Assembly: GCF_029227915.1 (NCBI RefSeq)
Contig: NC_079879.1
Span: forward strand, 8,432,001-8,496,000
Reading direction: 5' to 3'
DNA: 64,000 nucleotides
DNA from: Hydractinia symbiolongicarpus
Lineage: Eukaryota; Cnidaria; Hydrozoa; Anthoathecata; Hydractiniidae
A program made the translations under genes and the position numbers. Each line of letters starts with the position of its first letter. Position 1 is the first letter of the stretch. Below the pieces are notes generated by a model. That model saw only the letters and a list, made by a program, of their open reading frames with translations, did not search any database and was not told the DNA's origin. Below are positions 22,950 to 36,937 of this stretch, piece by piece.

Positions 22950-25900
22950 CTATGTAACGATTCCAGTTAATTGCTCATTATTTGAACTAAATCCAACTTT
23001 AAAGTTGTTTTGTGTCTTGTCTTCTTCCTGACTGTCTCCTTCGGTTGAAGCAGGTATGCGAAGATCTGTTCGGCAAAATACTACAAAGAAAATTAGTTGA
23101 CAAGATGTAGAAGGCAACTTAGAAAAGAAATAAAAACCTATTGGTCAATGTTAAAAAAAGCATGATGGATATAGCGTAAACTCTGCAGCGATTTTGTATT
23201 TTATGTATTTAATGCGTGCTTTAACTAGCTACCGCGTTGCTGGCAAGTAATGGCTTGATCTATGGTTGTCAATATTATAAGTCCATTTACTGCAGATCAT
23301 GACTTGTTGGGGGTCTATATGGTAATGGTGTAAAAATTAACATTGTATCAATGCCATACTTATACACTCGCCGTCATGTTTGAAATTTTAATTAACTGAG
23401 AGGATTTCCAAAACAGATAAGCCATGAAATCTTGCATCACATGCAGTAATTATGTCCAAAAAAAAAGTTCTAAACCCTACACTGCACAAAGATGGCACAA
23501 CATAGAACACCTAGATACTTACTTGAGAGATGAACAGGAAGAAATAACAGACCATGCAGAAGACCTAACACGACTATACCAAACACCATTTTAAAAAAGA
23601 TTTTGAAGATTTCACTGGATGCAAAAGCGGTTACCAACACTCCAATAAATGTACTTGCACCTATGTGCAAAAAGGAAAACAATGGTATGATAACAACGAA
23701 TTTTGTGATAAATTCTCTCGTATTTCTTAACAAATTAATAAACATCCACACTCAAGTTCTAATACTGTAAGGGTAAAAAATAAATGTGAGAAACAAAGAT
23801 TGCAAAATGGACCTCAAAAATTGTGTAAAATGCTGGGGAGTAAAAAAATTGCGGATGAGCACATTTTAATTGACATTGAAGAATTTAAGATTGCAAATTA
23901 GTAATCTCAACTATATATTTTATGTCCCCTGCTTCAAGAAAATTTATACTACATTTGGTGATAAGCTATGAACAAGTCGGATTAAGGTAAAATGTAAAAT
24001 AAAGTGTTGCTGTCCCAATATACTGCAAAATGTTGGACCAAATTCGATTACTTTAATTCCGACTTTTTGCCCTATTACTTTTCGCGCTTTTAAGGCAGTT
24101 CCTTAAAAGAATCTGTAACATGAATTGTTCATTGTCGCTTTATTCATGAAAATCAGGATCCCAAAGTTTAAAAGGAATAAAAACCCAGTTTGCCTTTTAA
24201 GTAGTATAATCATTTAATCTAAAATAGTATGAAAATTAACCACAAACACCAGCCAAAATTTTTGTGATGTATACACAAAAAGGTATTTAAGATTGAAAAA
24301 TGCAAGGAAAATATTCACGGTATGTAAGGATAAAAGAAAATAATTCCGCTTACCTCCCATTAACACGCTCGTCCCCATGGTTCTCAAAGCATCTATAGCA
24401 CGCTTCTCCGGCGTGTGCTCTTTTGAAATCATAAACGCATGCGCGACATGAGCTGAGTAATCAACAGCGAATCCTATTGCCATGACGATCACGATCATCG
24501 AAATTGAATTCAGTGAAACGTTCCATAGATACATCATAGCAAATAGTTCGAAAATAAGCGAGACAAAGCCAATAAATACGAAAAAAGTTATAACCGGATG
24601 CATAAGATAAGGTAATGTAATTAACAAAATGGCTCCAGAGCAAATAGCGAGATTGCGAATCGTATCGCGAAGTATGATGACAAATTGCTCGATATATATG
24701 AACATTAAATTGGCTGCGTATGCTGGTAATTTTGCTTTTTCTCTTAAATCTTTTCGTAAAGCTAACAGGGTATCTTTTCTAAATATTGAATGATCGATAT
24801 CTTTGTTAAACATGATTATTCGAGTTGCTGTTAATTGCAGAGTATTATTTTTAAAGACAAGATCACTAACATATTGTCTATTTTCTTTCAAAAACATCGG
24901 CAAACATTGCATATAAAATGTGAATCCTGGACAAGAAATATTCCTTCTCGACGACCATTCTAAATACGCCGTCATCCAATTGATCGTAAAATTTTTCATG
25001 TATTTATTATTAATCGGAATTTTATCCAAATCGGAATAACTTTTTTGTACATCGGGATCAGAATAATCAATCGGATCGTCAATGATAACGCTTATAAAGA
25101 AGCCAGCAGGGTAAGCCTTGTTTCGGTATTTGTAGAATTTTACGTAATCCGAACCATCCAGCCCCAGGACAAGCATGTCGAAACTTTGGTCTATTCGTAA
25201 AGAACCTATAACGCCTCCTACTACAAGGAGTATGGATGCGAGAAGAACAATGTATTTGATTGGTTTTTTCATCAAATAAGTGGCGTAAGCGGTCATGATC
25301 TAAGACAATAATAATCAGAAGAAATGAACCCGGTTTTTACTATAGGCTTAAATGCGCTGATCAAAATAAAGCTTCAGCATAAGCTATAGTATAAAAATTT
25401 TAAAAAGGCAGAGGTTGAATAATTTCGATAAAAATTGAAAAATCTGCGTTCATATCAGATAGTAGGAGGTTTTCTTAAAGAAATGTTTGATATTCATACT
25501 AAATGCTGATCTTTCAGCCAAATAAATATCAAAAAAAATAAATACAGAAGAAAGAAAGCAGGATGTAAAAAAAAAAAAAAAAAAAAAGCAAACTCAAATA
25601 AATTTTTCTCATAGACACTTTAACGTGCCTCAGCGTTTTTTTAAAAAAAATGACAGAAAATGGATAAAATATTTGAAATCCTTACCAAAGAAATTTTTAA
25701 AATCATAATGTTAATAAAGAACATTTTAGAACATTTCTTTTTCATGGGATAATGCGAGATCTTATCTTTGTTTGAAAGTGAGGGTCGTGAAAGAAATAAA
25801 AAATCAAGGAGCGTTTGACAATGAGAATAATGTCACAAAAACATTCGGGAAGTCTCTATTCTTACACAGTAGCATATTTCGTGCAGAGTGGATTTGAGAA

Positions 25901-28138
25901 TATTAATTTGCAGATAAAAATCTTGGATTATTTTGCTCTGCACAGAATTTCCCTTCTTCAAATGAGCAAAGGAAAATAGCCTAGAACTCACCACTTTTAA
26001 AAAGCTAAACATTCTCTTAGTTTAACCTACCTTATTTGAGATACTCTTATGACTGTTGCGCCATGAGGTAGCGTCATCTTGTTTTGACAGCACCCACGGG
26101 ATGATGTCCCTTCTACCCGCTTCAATTCTTTTCACGTCATATGTCAACATAGCAACAAATACTGTCACAACCAGCAGGTAACACAGAGTGATACACATCG
26201 ATGCATATAAACAAAAATATTTGATAGCTGGGAAATCAGTTACCATGGAAACAGTAAATGCAACTAAATCAGTAAGCGTTGTCATTGTGATTGATGCTCC
26301 GACATGACCAATTGCTTTTGCAATACGATCTGGACCTTTCACATCTGAATGTTGTCTGTCTACGCAATCAACAATGATGAACATGTTATCAATGCCCACA
26401 CCTAGGATGAGAAAGGGTAACACACCAGCAAAAGCGACGTAAGGACTACCAGACAGCATAACAACTCCAAACCCAGCTCCTATTCCAAACTGAAGCGCAA
26501 GCACACCGCCATTTCCCAAAATGAAATGACCGATTACGTTATTGCGAAATCGCGCTAATGTTACCGTGCAAAACAAAACCATAAGTATAAAAGAAACTGG
26601 GACTAGTTTAATATCAGCATCTGCTGAGTCAGCAATACTACTATCTAAACTCTTGCCAGTACTAAAATAGAGAATTAGACCTTTGCTTTTCAATTTCTTT
26701 TGCATCTCTTTCATGTAGGATATATATTTTTCCTCCCAACTTATTTGCTTCGTGTGCATTGCATTATCTTCAGGATATTTTACGAAATATAAACTTCGAA
26801 ATGCCTCCGCCTTTTTGATCCGTTTTTTCTTCTCGTCATATTCAAAATTTCCGAAATAATCAGAAAAACTCCATTTTGCCGCTCTGCCGTTACTTAATAC
26901 GAACGATTCGTTCTGATAAACATCATTTAAAGTCTTTTCAATATGGTTAAATATAGATGAATTTGAGTTTGATTGGTTTGATATGAATATTTCTAACGGT
27001 GATTGGCTAAAACATTGTTGTTTTTGATTTTTCATGCAGATTTCATCTAAACCTGGGAGAGACAAGATGTGCTTATGCATTTGCAAAGCTGCGTTGAATA
27101 CATCTTCTTCAAATATGGCGGCGTCATTATCAAACTTAATAATAAATTCTTCTGCTTTTAATTTTAATGGGAAGTGTTTATTTCCACGATTAAGATCTTT
27201 TATCGACTGGCTGGATTGCGGAATATATAATTCTTCGACTCGTACAATCGTATAGAATCGAACAAACCCGATAGTTAATAGTAACGATAAAATAATACCC
27301 GTTATCAGAACAGCTTTAGGATGCTTCGCGATGAAATAACCAAAACGGGTAAATATCCTTTCTAGGAAAGCGTTTATTTTTCGACAAATTAATAACCATA
27401 GTGTCCAGCACGAACAACTACAAAAAATAAAAAAACATTTTTTATTACGTTTAAAACACTATTACTGTAAGTTAATATATTAAGATAATAAGTAGCAAGA
27501 AATACTGGACAAATAGGATATGGAAATCAAACAATTTCAGAAATTGAACAAAGAAATAAATTTAAGAGAAAGTGTGTTCACATTTTGGCGGCATATGCAT
27601 AGCGGCAGAAAGCCTAAAACAAGTTAAAAACTCCGTTTCCATATCTTAGGATGACTATGCTTGCATCGATCAATATATCGCAAATTTTTCAATGTCATCA
27701 ATTAGACACGTGACTAAACATGAAAATAAGGCTGATTTTCTTAGTTATTTTGTGATGGGTATTAAATGTGCCATAACTTAAGTTATAGTAGTTAGAGTAG
27801 AGGGTGCTCCCACCACACACACAAAACCCACACAGTCTTTGACGGGGCCACCCACATTCCAACATGTGTGCGGTTAATAAATGCTGCAAGGCTGATGCCA
27901 TTTAGGGATTTTTATCTCGTCAGAATTAGTTACTGAAAACAACTTTTTATCTGAAAAAGACAAATGTTATTTAATCGGCACAAAATAAACACACAAAAAA
28001 TGTTTATAACACGAAATCTTTATATTGCTCATTTTAAATTGTATACCTCTTTTTTCTGTTTTTTACTTCTTTTTCTTCTTTTTCATCACTCGGTTGAAAA
28101 ACTAAAGATTTTAGTTGTTCTTCTCTTCCAGAAGTCAT
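22950..28138 (-). CDS. Patched-domain (PTCHD/PTR-like) membrane protein, 897 aa
   Basis: Five exons join in frame: 28138-28047 (ATG 28138-28136), 27417-26031, 25299-24354, 23660-23523 and 23080-22950 (TAG), 2694 nt. Splice sites include AG/GTATAC, TTTGTAG/TTGT, AAG/GTAGGT, TCTTAG/ATCATG, GGAG/GTAAGC, CACATAG/GTGC, CAA/GTAAGT and TTTGTAG/TATTTT. The family is RND-like: two halves of six membrane helices, each with a large extracellular loop, linked to sterol or lipid handling and Hedgehog-type biology. A 30-aa charged cytosolic start precedes helix 1 (AVLITGIILSLLLTIGFV). The first-half helices form a sterol-sensing domain with LGVGIDNMFIIVDCV; the second half has the matching MAIGFAVDYSAHVAHAF. 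Both retain the intramembrane aspartate typical of patched proteins. The last helices (VFGIVVLGLLHGLLFLPVHL) precede a short polar tail. Size fits PTCHD/PTR rather than the much longer Patched. Exact orthology is not assigned. Confidence 0.92.
25568..25588. repeat. Poly-A tract in an intron of the patched-like gene
   Basis: A run of about 20 A residues in the intron between exons 2 and 3. It could be a relic of a retrotransposed sequence or simple slippage; no flanking element is recognisable. Confidence 0.7.
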
Positions 28139-29796
28139 TTTAATCTTATATTTTATTACCTTAGCCGACTAAATTCTTCTTCCATCATTTTATATATTTA
28201 CTTTGTATTCTCTTTTAACCAGAGCGTGTACTTTTTAAAAAAAAAGAACTTGTGTGAAAACATTGAACTCAAGTTGCGTTTCTTTCATCATTCATCAAAC
28301 GATGTATTTGTTGCGTGAAAAGAAGGATATACTGAATAAGATTTAATGTGTGATAATTATGTTAATTATGTTAATTATTCAGCATGTGTTATCAGAAAAT
28401 GGTAGCTAAATGTGAAAAAAAATGTTAAAAACAACTGTTCTGTTATAAAAATTTCCCTATGAAAGAAACGCACCATCTAAATAATTCAATTTCATTGCAG
28501 ATGTTTCTTGTTTTGTGTTTATTTTTTCCCGCTCAAATCAAAATTGTAAAAAAGAATGAATAAATTCGTGCCGAGGACACACTTTTCTTACTGGTGAAAG
28601 ATAGATTTATTTAATATGCAATCTAATCAGAGTAGTTTGACATCTGATCAGATTGACAGACTTAGCAGAATTGGCCAGGACACAGGTGAAATTAAAGGCA
28701 TAAAACACTCAACAACAAGTTTAAAACAACCTTACAACTTACCGCATCGTAACTATTTTGTAACTCACATATCATCAAAAATGGGCGAAAGAAAGATAGG
28801 TTACGAAAGTAAAAACGACGAAGAAAACTTTCGCTTTAAAAAACGCTCTCCTGACACCCCTAAAACACTTTCTTTTTTAATTTGAAATATACTTTATGCA
28901 AATAAAAACATTATGTAGCAAAAAATCCAAAAGTAAAAGGCTCGTAAAATAATTTTCTACAAAAGTTGAAGAACTAGAACAATATACGCCATATCGCAAT
29001 AACTAATGTTCAGTTTAAACCTTTTCAGAGTTTTTCGCAGAGCTAACAAAAAATTTCTTTCTTTAATTCATATGTGCGTATTTATTATAGGTAAGGAATT
29101 ATGTAACATTTGAAGGTAACGTAAAATTTATCATACGTCTAGTCTTGTCATCTTTCTCCTTAACACTAATTATCTTAAAAAGACGTTGTAGCCTTCGTAA
29201 AAATGCAGCAGCGACATATTGTCGAATAAGATTAAAAGAGCCTGGATCCAAAATACGAACTTGGACAGGCAAGTCTCTGATGCTTTTGTTTCAACTTTCA
29301 TTCCTGCTAAGATGTCTCATTAAATATAATTTTCTAGTTATTTCATTGACTTCTCGTGAATGTTGTATGCAATTTATGCCATGTAATCAAATTCGAATCA
29401 CAAATCAAAGAGCATAAGTTGCACATTTAAGTGGTGTCACGTGCTACGTTTGAACATTCTCCCTTACGTTACATTCTTACGTAAAAAATACGTGCATATA
29501 AATGTAGCTTTGAAGTAAAAATTTATAATTTCTTCCATGTGAACTGCTTCTTGCCAACCTTGTAAATATATAATTCCTTTAATTATAAATATACATTTTA
29601 AAGCTAAAAACAAAAGCTTGAAAACGATAGTAAATCTAATAACATTACTAGCTAGAACTTCCTGCTATTTATTTCATTCGCAATTAAGCAAACGCGACAG
29701 TTTTCTTATACAAAAACATAATACTAAGCCATTCCATTACGAATAATTTTAATTGTGACACCACATATAACTGCATTTACGAAATTACTAAACACA

Positions 29797-29873
29797 GCCC
29801 CGTCCCCAGGACTATTTGCTTCTCAACGGCGCTGCGCTTTCTGATAGTTGTAAAAGGTGCTGGGGTCGAGATT
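29797..29873. repeat. Small palindromic element with CCCCAG ends
   Basis: The left end, CAGCCCCGTCCCCAGGAC, pairs imperfectly with the right end, GGTGCTGGGGTCGAGATT, over about 77 bp with GGCGCTGCGC in the middle. Its end motif, CCTGGGG(A/T)CGAG, resembles the palindrome at 30169-30224. Probably a miniature inverted-repeat element. Confidence 0.5.
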
Positions 29874-30168
29874 ATACTGAATAATTATTCAACATAGATA
29901 AACTGGACAAGAAAACACGACCACAAAAATTTTTTAAGTCAAACAAGAAAAACAAAAACAAAATAAATTACAATAGTTTGTTAACCTCCATTCTGCTGCA
30001 AGAACTTTAAAGCGCTGGGGGCTGGGGTAAAGGTAAATTCGAACTCGTTCAAAACTTACATATCGCGTTATATTCAAACACTTTGGGCGGAAGTGTGGGC
30101 GTTAATTGTAGCAGGCGCTTAAAGACAGTGGGTGTGAAGAGCGAGTACATTACCGATAAGAAGAAGCA

Positions 30169-30224
30169 AACCTCAATCCCAGGGCCTGTAGTGTTTTTGG
30201 TATACAGGCCCTGGGATCGAGGTT
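30169..30224. repeat. 22-bp inverted repeat, 21 of 22 bases paired
   Basis: Arms 30169-30190 (AACCTCAATCCCAGGGCCTG...) and 30203-30224 (ending CCCTGGGATCGAGGTT) pair with a single mismatch around a 12-base loop. It looks like a very short foldback or solo terminal repeat of a DNA transposon, related by its CCCTGGGATCGAGGTT end to the palindrome 300 bp away. Confidence 0.75.
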
Positions 30225-33200
30225 GAAAAGAAGCAAAGCAACGCAAAACTCATTGGTTTGAAACAGCAAAAATAAGACATGGAAATGTCTCTATATCGCG
30301 TCGAATTGACGTGTGCATGTACATTTTCGAGCGTGATAAAAAAGCGACATAAAGTACTGACCTTAACATGTTCTTCTTCATCATAGCTTTGTTTTGCACT
30401 TTACAGAACGTTTTAGCTCTGCTACTTTAAGTTTCACAGTGCAAAAAAGTAATTTCTTACGTCCGCCACCTGCCAATAAAAGCCATTGCGAATGTGTAAA
30501 ATCATCCAATCATGCCTCGTGTTATGCTAAAAAAGAAAGGTATCATGGTGATGCATTGTTAGAATATAGCTATACGCGATCTTTTTTAAAAACAGCAAAA
30601 AACCTTGTTTGCAAACGTAGGCTGATGTTTCAATACCAAAAATTCTTATTACTCTATTGTTCTAATAAATAGAGTAATTGTTTTTTATCTGAAATCTCAC
30701 CCTGATATTCTTATAAAACAAAAAGTATTGGATTAGAAAATAGATGGGAAGAAAGCAATGAGAAACGCGAAAATTACTACGAATAATTAGCGATAGGATT
30801 TGCCTTTTTGATTATCAAAAATGCAAAAATACCTGGACACGAGGATGGCGATTGATGTATAACGAAGTGATCTTTGTCTGAGATTTATTTTTGGACATTC
30901 ACCAATATAACATATCCAAAGTGTTGGTACAGTTTTTACAACTACCAAACTGCTTCCTCCCCTGTAATGAGAAGCAAGAGGACGAAAGGTACGAGTTACA
31001 AATTGGTGATTCCGGTAAGATACGCTTGCACTTGGCATCAAAAAAGTTATTTAATGGATAGAAAAAAAAATTGACAGAGAAAGGAAAGTTATATAAGAGA
31101 TGAAAAAAAGATGTTTAAAATAACGAATTTCACCATGTCCGCTAATTAGGGAATACATAGAAAAAGTTGGATTGGTGCAAAGCTCAGTGACTGTCCGACA
31201 ATATAAAGGCTTGATAAGGTTTTGACCATATTTTTGTCCGTGCAAATTTTTTTCCCAGTAATTATGGTGTCCGTTAATTATAGATTCGAATATATATTTA
31301 TACAAAAAAAATTAGGAAAATTTTAAAATCTTGAAGTCATGGACTGCCTCAAAACTGCACTTTTTCTTTGCACGTTTTTGTATCACCAAAAAAAAAAAGA
31401 AAAAAAAGGCACAATTCTGAGTCAATACCTTTTTTGGGCACACACCATTTACATAAAAAATCCGTTCAACAGCAAATCATAAACAGTAAACAGTAAACCG
31501 TTGCTCTGATGTTTTAATAAATTTATTCAGCATAGAAAGGCTGACATCAGCGTAAAAAAAGTCAAATTTAGGCCGTTTATTGGCAATTAAAGAATGTTGC
31601 AATGTGAAAAGTAAGTTTAACGTACCATACAGTCTTTTTTATCCTCTCTTTAAGTTCTGTCCAGTAGCGCAAATTAGTTTTTTGAAAGTTACTTTTGAAA
31701 TTTGACTTTACAGGGAAAAGTGTATGGATTTGTTTTTCGTATATTTTGTTCTGTAAATTCTTCCATTATTAACCCAAAAACCATCCCGATTCATTTAATG
31801 TAGTTACTTGGGTCCTAATTGAATTGGTTGCCAAGCGCGTCATATATGTCTGGATTAACAGGAAGGTCCTTCACATCATATAGCCTTGAGGTTGAGGATA
31901 AGGGCGAATGTTTTTTAATTCTATTTGGAAATTATAACTGATGGAAAGAAAAAGGGTTTTTAAAAAAGTATAAAAAAAAATTCTGAGGTGAAGTAGAATT
32001 TCGGGAAGTAGAATTTCAAATAAAAATTTTCGCAAGATAAAAATTTCCACTTAAAATTCTCTTAAAAATGAATGCGGTGTGTTCAACATGTTTTCTTTAC
32101 AGCTGTAGAGATTTCGAGAATTTTACCTGGGTGCAATTTTAGCGACGATTATTTTTAACCAACCTTGTAACAAAGCCATCTTGTAACTTTACGGACACAC
32201 CGTCCCGGAGAGACAACAAGCGTTGAATGATCTTTTAATGTCAAATTTGATGTGATTTTCTTTGAAATTTTTTATTTTTTTTGACATGTTATATCAAGAA
32301 GCCTTTAAAATAAATTTTAAGTGTATTCAATTAGATATATTGGGGAAGACAAAATAGTCCTCCCCTTTGAGAGCAAAAATTGAGCACAAGTCCTCTTCCT
32401 GGATAAAGGAGCGAGGACACAAAGAGAAAGGAGATATCTTTGGGACGGTTGCCTTTCTGATCACAAGTCCATCCTGTGCGTTGTAATGTAAAAGAAGAGC
32501 TGAGTACGGGCTGTTATTTATAGTTCACGCTGTTGAACGACATATGTATATGTGTGGGATGTTGGTTAACCAACAGATGATAGAAGATATTAAATATATC
32601 GATTTTTCTATGAAACGGGGGTTAAATTAAAACTTGCTTTTATAAGCTTGGCGACGAAGCATACAATAGGGCGCAATAACTGTAAAAAATTGTTATCGTG
32701 GACATTATTAAAACAAAGGCAAAAATGGGCGTAAGGGTCAAATGGTAAAAACAGGCTGCAAAGTCGCTACATTTGCGCACAAATAGGTTAGGTAATTAGC
32801 GTTTAAAATTTCTTGTTGCATTCTCTAGCGCACCCGCACAATGAAATAATCCACGTTGGGCGACACGAAGGTCAGTAAAAATGATCGTGCTGCTGCGATA
32901 GTCACCAGCAATTAGCATGTTTCAAGGGTGTGAATTTAATCAAATAGCCTAAAGCCTTAAGTCTGACAAGTGAATTTTGACAAATCTGCACATAAACTAA
33001 CCTAATGTAGAAACAACTAATGTAATCAGTGGTGGCGGCTAAATTTCAAAAAATTTAGGAAAGTTCATACCGTGAAACATATTTTAGGGAGAATAAAAAT
33101 TATTTTGAGCCGATTTATCATGTGCACACTTAAGGTTGGTGCTAAAGTGGCTGTGGTGGAATAATTGTGCTACAGAAACGTAAGTATTTGTCATACAAAG

Positions 33201-34664
33201 ATTGCAAATATTTACATTTTTGATTTTAACATTTAGACAGAGGAAGTGGAGTCATCAATGCTCTATAATAAAAAACAAAATTACACCTAAGTATATATAA
33301 CACGTGTTCTATATTAACATTAAGGTATGACTTTTTTTAAAACACGCCACTGTCTGTATTTTTTTTACTCTTCAAAGAAAGTGACTAACGGACGAATTTA
33401 CAGAGAACTTCTCTGTTTTCAAAATTCTATGTTTGTTTTTTACGACACTTTTTTGCAACACTTTGCGAGGCGCATCGATATCTTAACCAGATTCGAATTG
33501 GATTGTCGATCAGGGTTAAACATAATTCCCGACCGAGAGTTCAACACAGTTATCCTAACGAATGAAAACAGCTGCGGCGTAAAATAAGAAGTACCCCCGT
33601 CTTATTTTACTTCATTTTTCTGTTTTAACATACGATAAGTGAGTAAAGGCCATATGTTATAAAAAATTGTTGTTCATGCTGTTAAAAAATATCAGATTCG
33701 TTAGTTCTGATAGAAGCGAGAAAATTTTTTGTTTCTAAGGGTTTAAACCTTTATAGTTAAATGAATACCAAAAACAAAGAGTTCATGTAATTGTGAGGAG
33801 CAAATACAACAACATGTTCACAAAGATTTCAGAAAGCATCAAAATTAACAAAAAACGAAAACTTAACAAATTTAATCCCACGCGATAGCTCTTCTTAAAT
33901 TTACTTTAGCAGTGGACAGGTGTTTACTTGAGATGAAGCAGAACATTAGTTGTTTTGGACCTTTCTAGCTGCATTATAAATGTTCAATCATCTAGCGAAA
34001 TTTTGAGAATTTTAATATTCTTTCTGAAGTAACTCTTATCTCCTTTTTTGAGAGCTTTTCAGTGACGTAACTGGGTTATGTATTTTAAAAAAAAATAATT
34101 TCCTTATATTTTCCATTCTCAGAATGTTTGAATAATAGCCTAAAACAGCACATTCAACGTATTCAAGATGGTAGAACATACAAAATTATTATTTTTTATT
34201 AACATGCACTTCACGGAAAAAGTATTTTTAAAAAAATACTTTGCTCTTAGCCTAGCTAACTTTAAGATATCCGATTCTTCCTGACTACTGCAGACCGTTC
34301 AACTTGTACACCCAATCCAGTTTTTCAAGATGTAAAGCTTTATATTGTTTTTTAAAAAGGTCTAGCATACCTGGAATATTCTGAATTCATCAAAAATGGC
34401 ATTGTCTTTAAAAGATTTTTCGATAAACAAAACAAAGCAAGGAATAATTCGAATATCTAGTAATTCGAAAAACTGTAACAAATTCGAATATTATTCGAAT
34501 AAGATATTTTCCTGATAAAGTCGAATGTCATAGACAATGAAGAATTTTAACGAAAAAAAAAAGGATAAATCTACCAAACAAAAGCGTCGATGGATATTAT
34601 AATTTGGTTATTTCTTCCAACAGAGATCTCCTATTTGACAAAATAAAACTAAAAGCTATGTCTG

Positions 34665-36856
34665 CTACGTCTGCATCACATCAAGGGCGTCTAGTGTTTT
34701 CACGAAACCTTTCTCTCGGGCGACACGACCAAATTTTTTCCATTGTATCTGTGAGAATATTTCATGTGTTGGTTTTGTTGGTTTACTTAATAGAACAAAT
34801 GCTTTAAACGTATTCTCGATGCAGTTTATATCATCATCGTCGTGGTTTTCTTCGAGAACCAAATCTCGTAACGTTGCAAGTATCAATTCTAAATCACCAT
34901 TATGTAGCCACGTACTCAAATCACCAAAATAACTCCGCGTTGAAATCGCTTTCGCCAATGTAGAACAAATTACAACTTTTTCTTTCCTTTTGAGATTTCT
35001 GTAATAAGAAGAAAATTTTTCTTAGTGTGGTTTGAAAGAGCAACTGTGCAGTTGGGGTGCAACTCTCCCGATTTAAGAAGAAACAAGAAACAAGCACAAA
35101 GCTCGGTAATGTATTTCCTAACACCACTGCTCGAATTTTTTTTTCACAATCAAATACTGCTTTTACTAGTTGCCATGAAAATTAGCAGTTTTAGGACCGT
35201 TGCTAAAAAACTGGTTGTTTAAAAATACGTGTGTTGACACAGTTTGACATTCTCAAAATTTACCATCACTATAAAAAGTTTTTCACGCAAAGTTTGTCAA
35301 CCCTGCTAAAGTATTAAACGGTCGCATTTTTTTACCCGAACAAAATTTCTTACAAGAATATCTTAATTGTCGTTGAAAAGACACAGATTTTGATGTAGAA
35401 ACCGACAAATTTCTCAAACTTACTTCTTTCTCAACACATGACATCCCAAGATGAAGGCTTCATGAGCAAACATCCTTGGTATAGAAACAGTGTCTCTGAT
35501 ACGAGGTTCCACGTCAGTAATTTCCGCATCCATTTTATTTTTTACAATATCAATATCCATCTCTATTTCACTGATCGTCTTGTTTGCATTTTCATTGAGC
35601 ATTTTCTCGTTAGACGCCACGTCCCTATCGGATTCACCACAGTTAAATGTATCGAACAACGTTGATAGCAACGAAATTAAACTTAATCTATCTCCACTAA
35701 GTGCACTATAAAAAGATAGAAAAGAAAATAGATAATAGATAATTTCATCAGCATGTTCAATATATATCTTTCCCAAACTACCAATATGAACACTAAACAT
35801 ATCTGCTTTACGTGGGGATAAATTTTCGTGAAGCGAGTATTAAATTTTGCAAGTCTTACGTATTTTTGGTCAGAACTAAATTCTTCTAAAAACTATAACA
35901 ATAATTTTTTAAATTTAGCACAAAATCAAATCTAAATAAAAATATTCAAACCCGACATTAGCCCAGCTTATGAGTCCTGAACAGTGAAACAAGGTTATTT
36001 TGAGATGGGTATATTTTTTTTGTGAACTGTTAGGTTATAAATCATGATTTGGCAAGGTTTGATGTTGTTAGTTTTTGTCCATTCCAACAATAAATTTTCA
36101 CAAAGTCCTGTATTCGCAAAAATAAATTCATGCAAAATGAAAAAACTCGGAAATATTGGTCCACGCGAAAATTATTCCATTACTGAAATCCTCTAATAAA
36201 GGTCCGAGCGTTTAATTTCTTCAACTTTTTACATGCTGTTTAAAAAAAAATTTTCAAAGGCATTCTAAAAAACATCAACAAAATCGTCTTCTTCTGCATC
36301 AAGGAAAAAATGTTGAGGGAGTTAACTAAGTTGGATATGTATCACTGGATTTATCAAGTTTATTATATCATTTTTCAATGCTGACCCAGCCTATTCTATA
36401 AAAACACGGTAATTGGAAAGCGAAAACAATAGATAGTAAACACTCAAGCAACTTGAGCGAAGACAACGTAAACACTTTTTGATTTGTTTTTACCTATAAA
36501 AAGGCGTCTGGAAATATTTCTCTATTAAACGCCGCTTCGTAGGGGCGTCTCTTAGAGGGGCCGTTCATTGGAGGATTTACGCTAATGATCTTAGTTTAAT
36601 CTATTGTCCTACCTGGTGCATCCTCTATGTATCCATGTTAATATCGAATGTGTTTTGACCAGATCATAAGCCGCATGCGTAATTCTACATGCTGTCGTCA
36701 GCAGTTCCAAGATAACACACTGAAAAAGGAAATAAATACTAATGAGCTTTTCATATGACAGGAAAAAAAAAGCAACTAATTCTATGAATTGGTAACTTTT
36801 TTCTTCGAATAACCTAAACGCTGTTTTTCCCCGATAACCCGATAAGGGAAACAAGA

Positions 36857-36937
<81 letters not shown>

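Larger units (their letters stand above)
28139..34664. other. Intergenic region of 6.5 kb, no confirmed gene
   Basis: This separates the start of the patched-like gene from the 3' end of URB1 on the same strand. Two plus-strand frames look mildly coding. One at 28616-28885 begins MQSNQSSLTSDQIDRLSRIG and has a possible GTGAAA donor at about 28685. Another at 30394-30672 contains several cysteines. Neither joins convincingly to further exons, so neither is called as a gene. Two small palindromic elements (29797-29873 and 30169-30224) and A-rich tracts (about 31387-31407) are present. I see nothing else of note. Confidence 0.45.
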
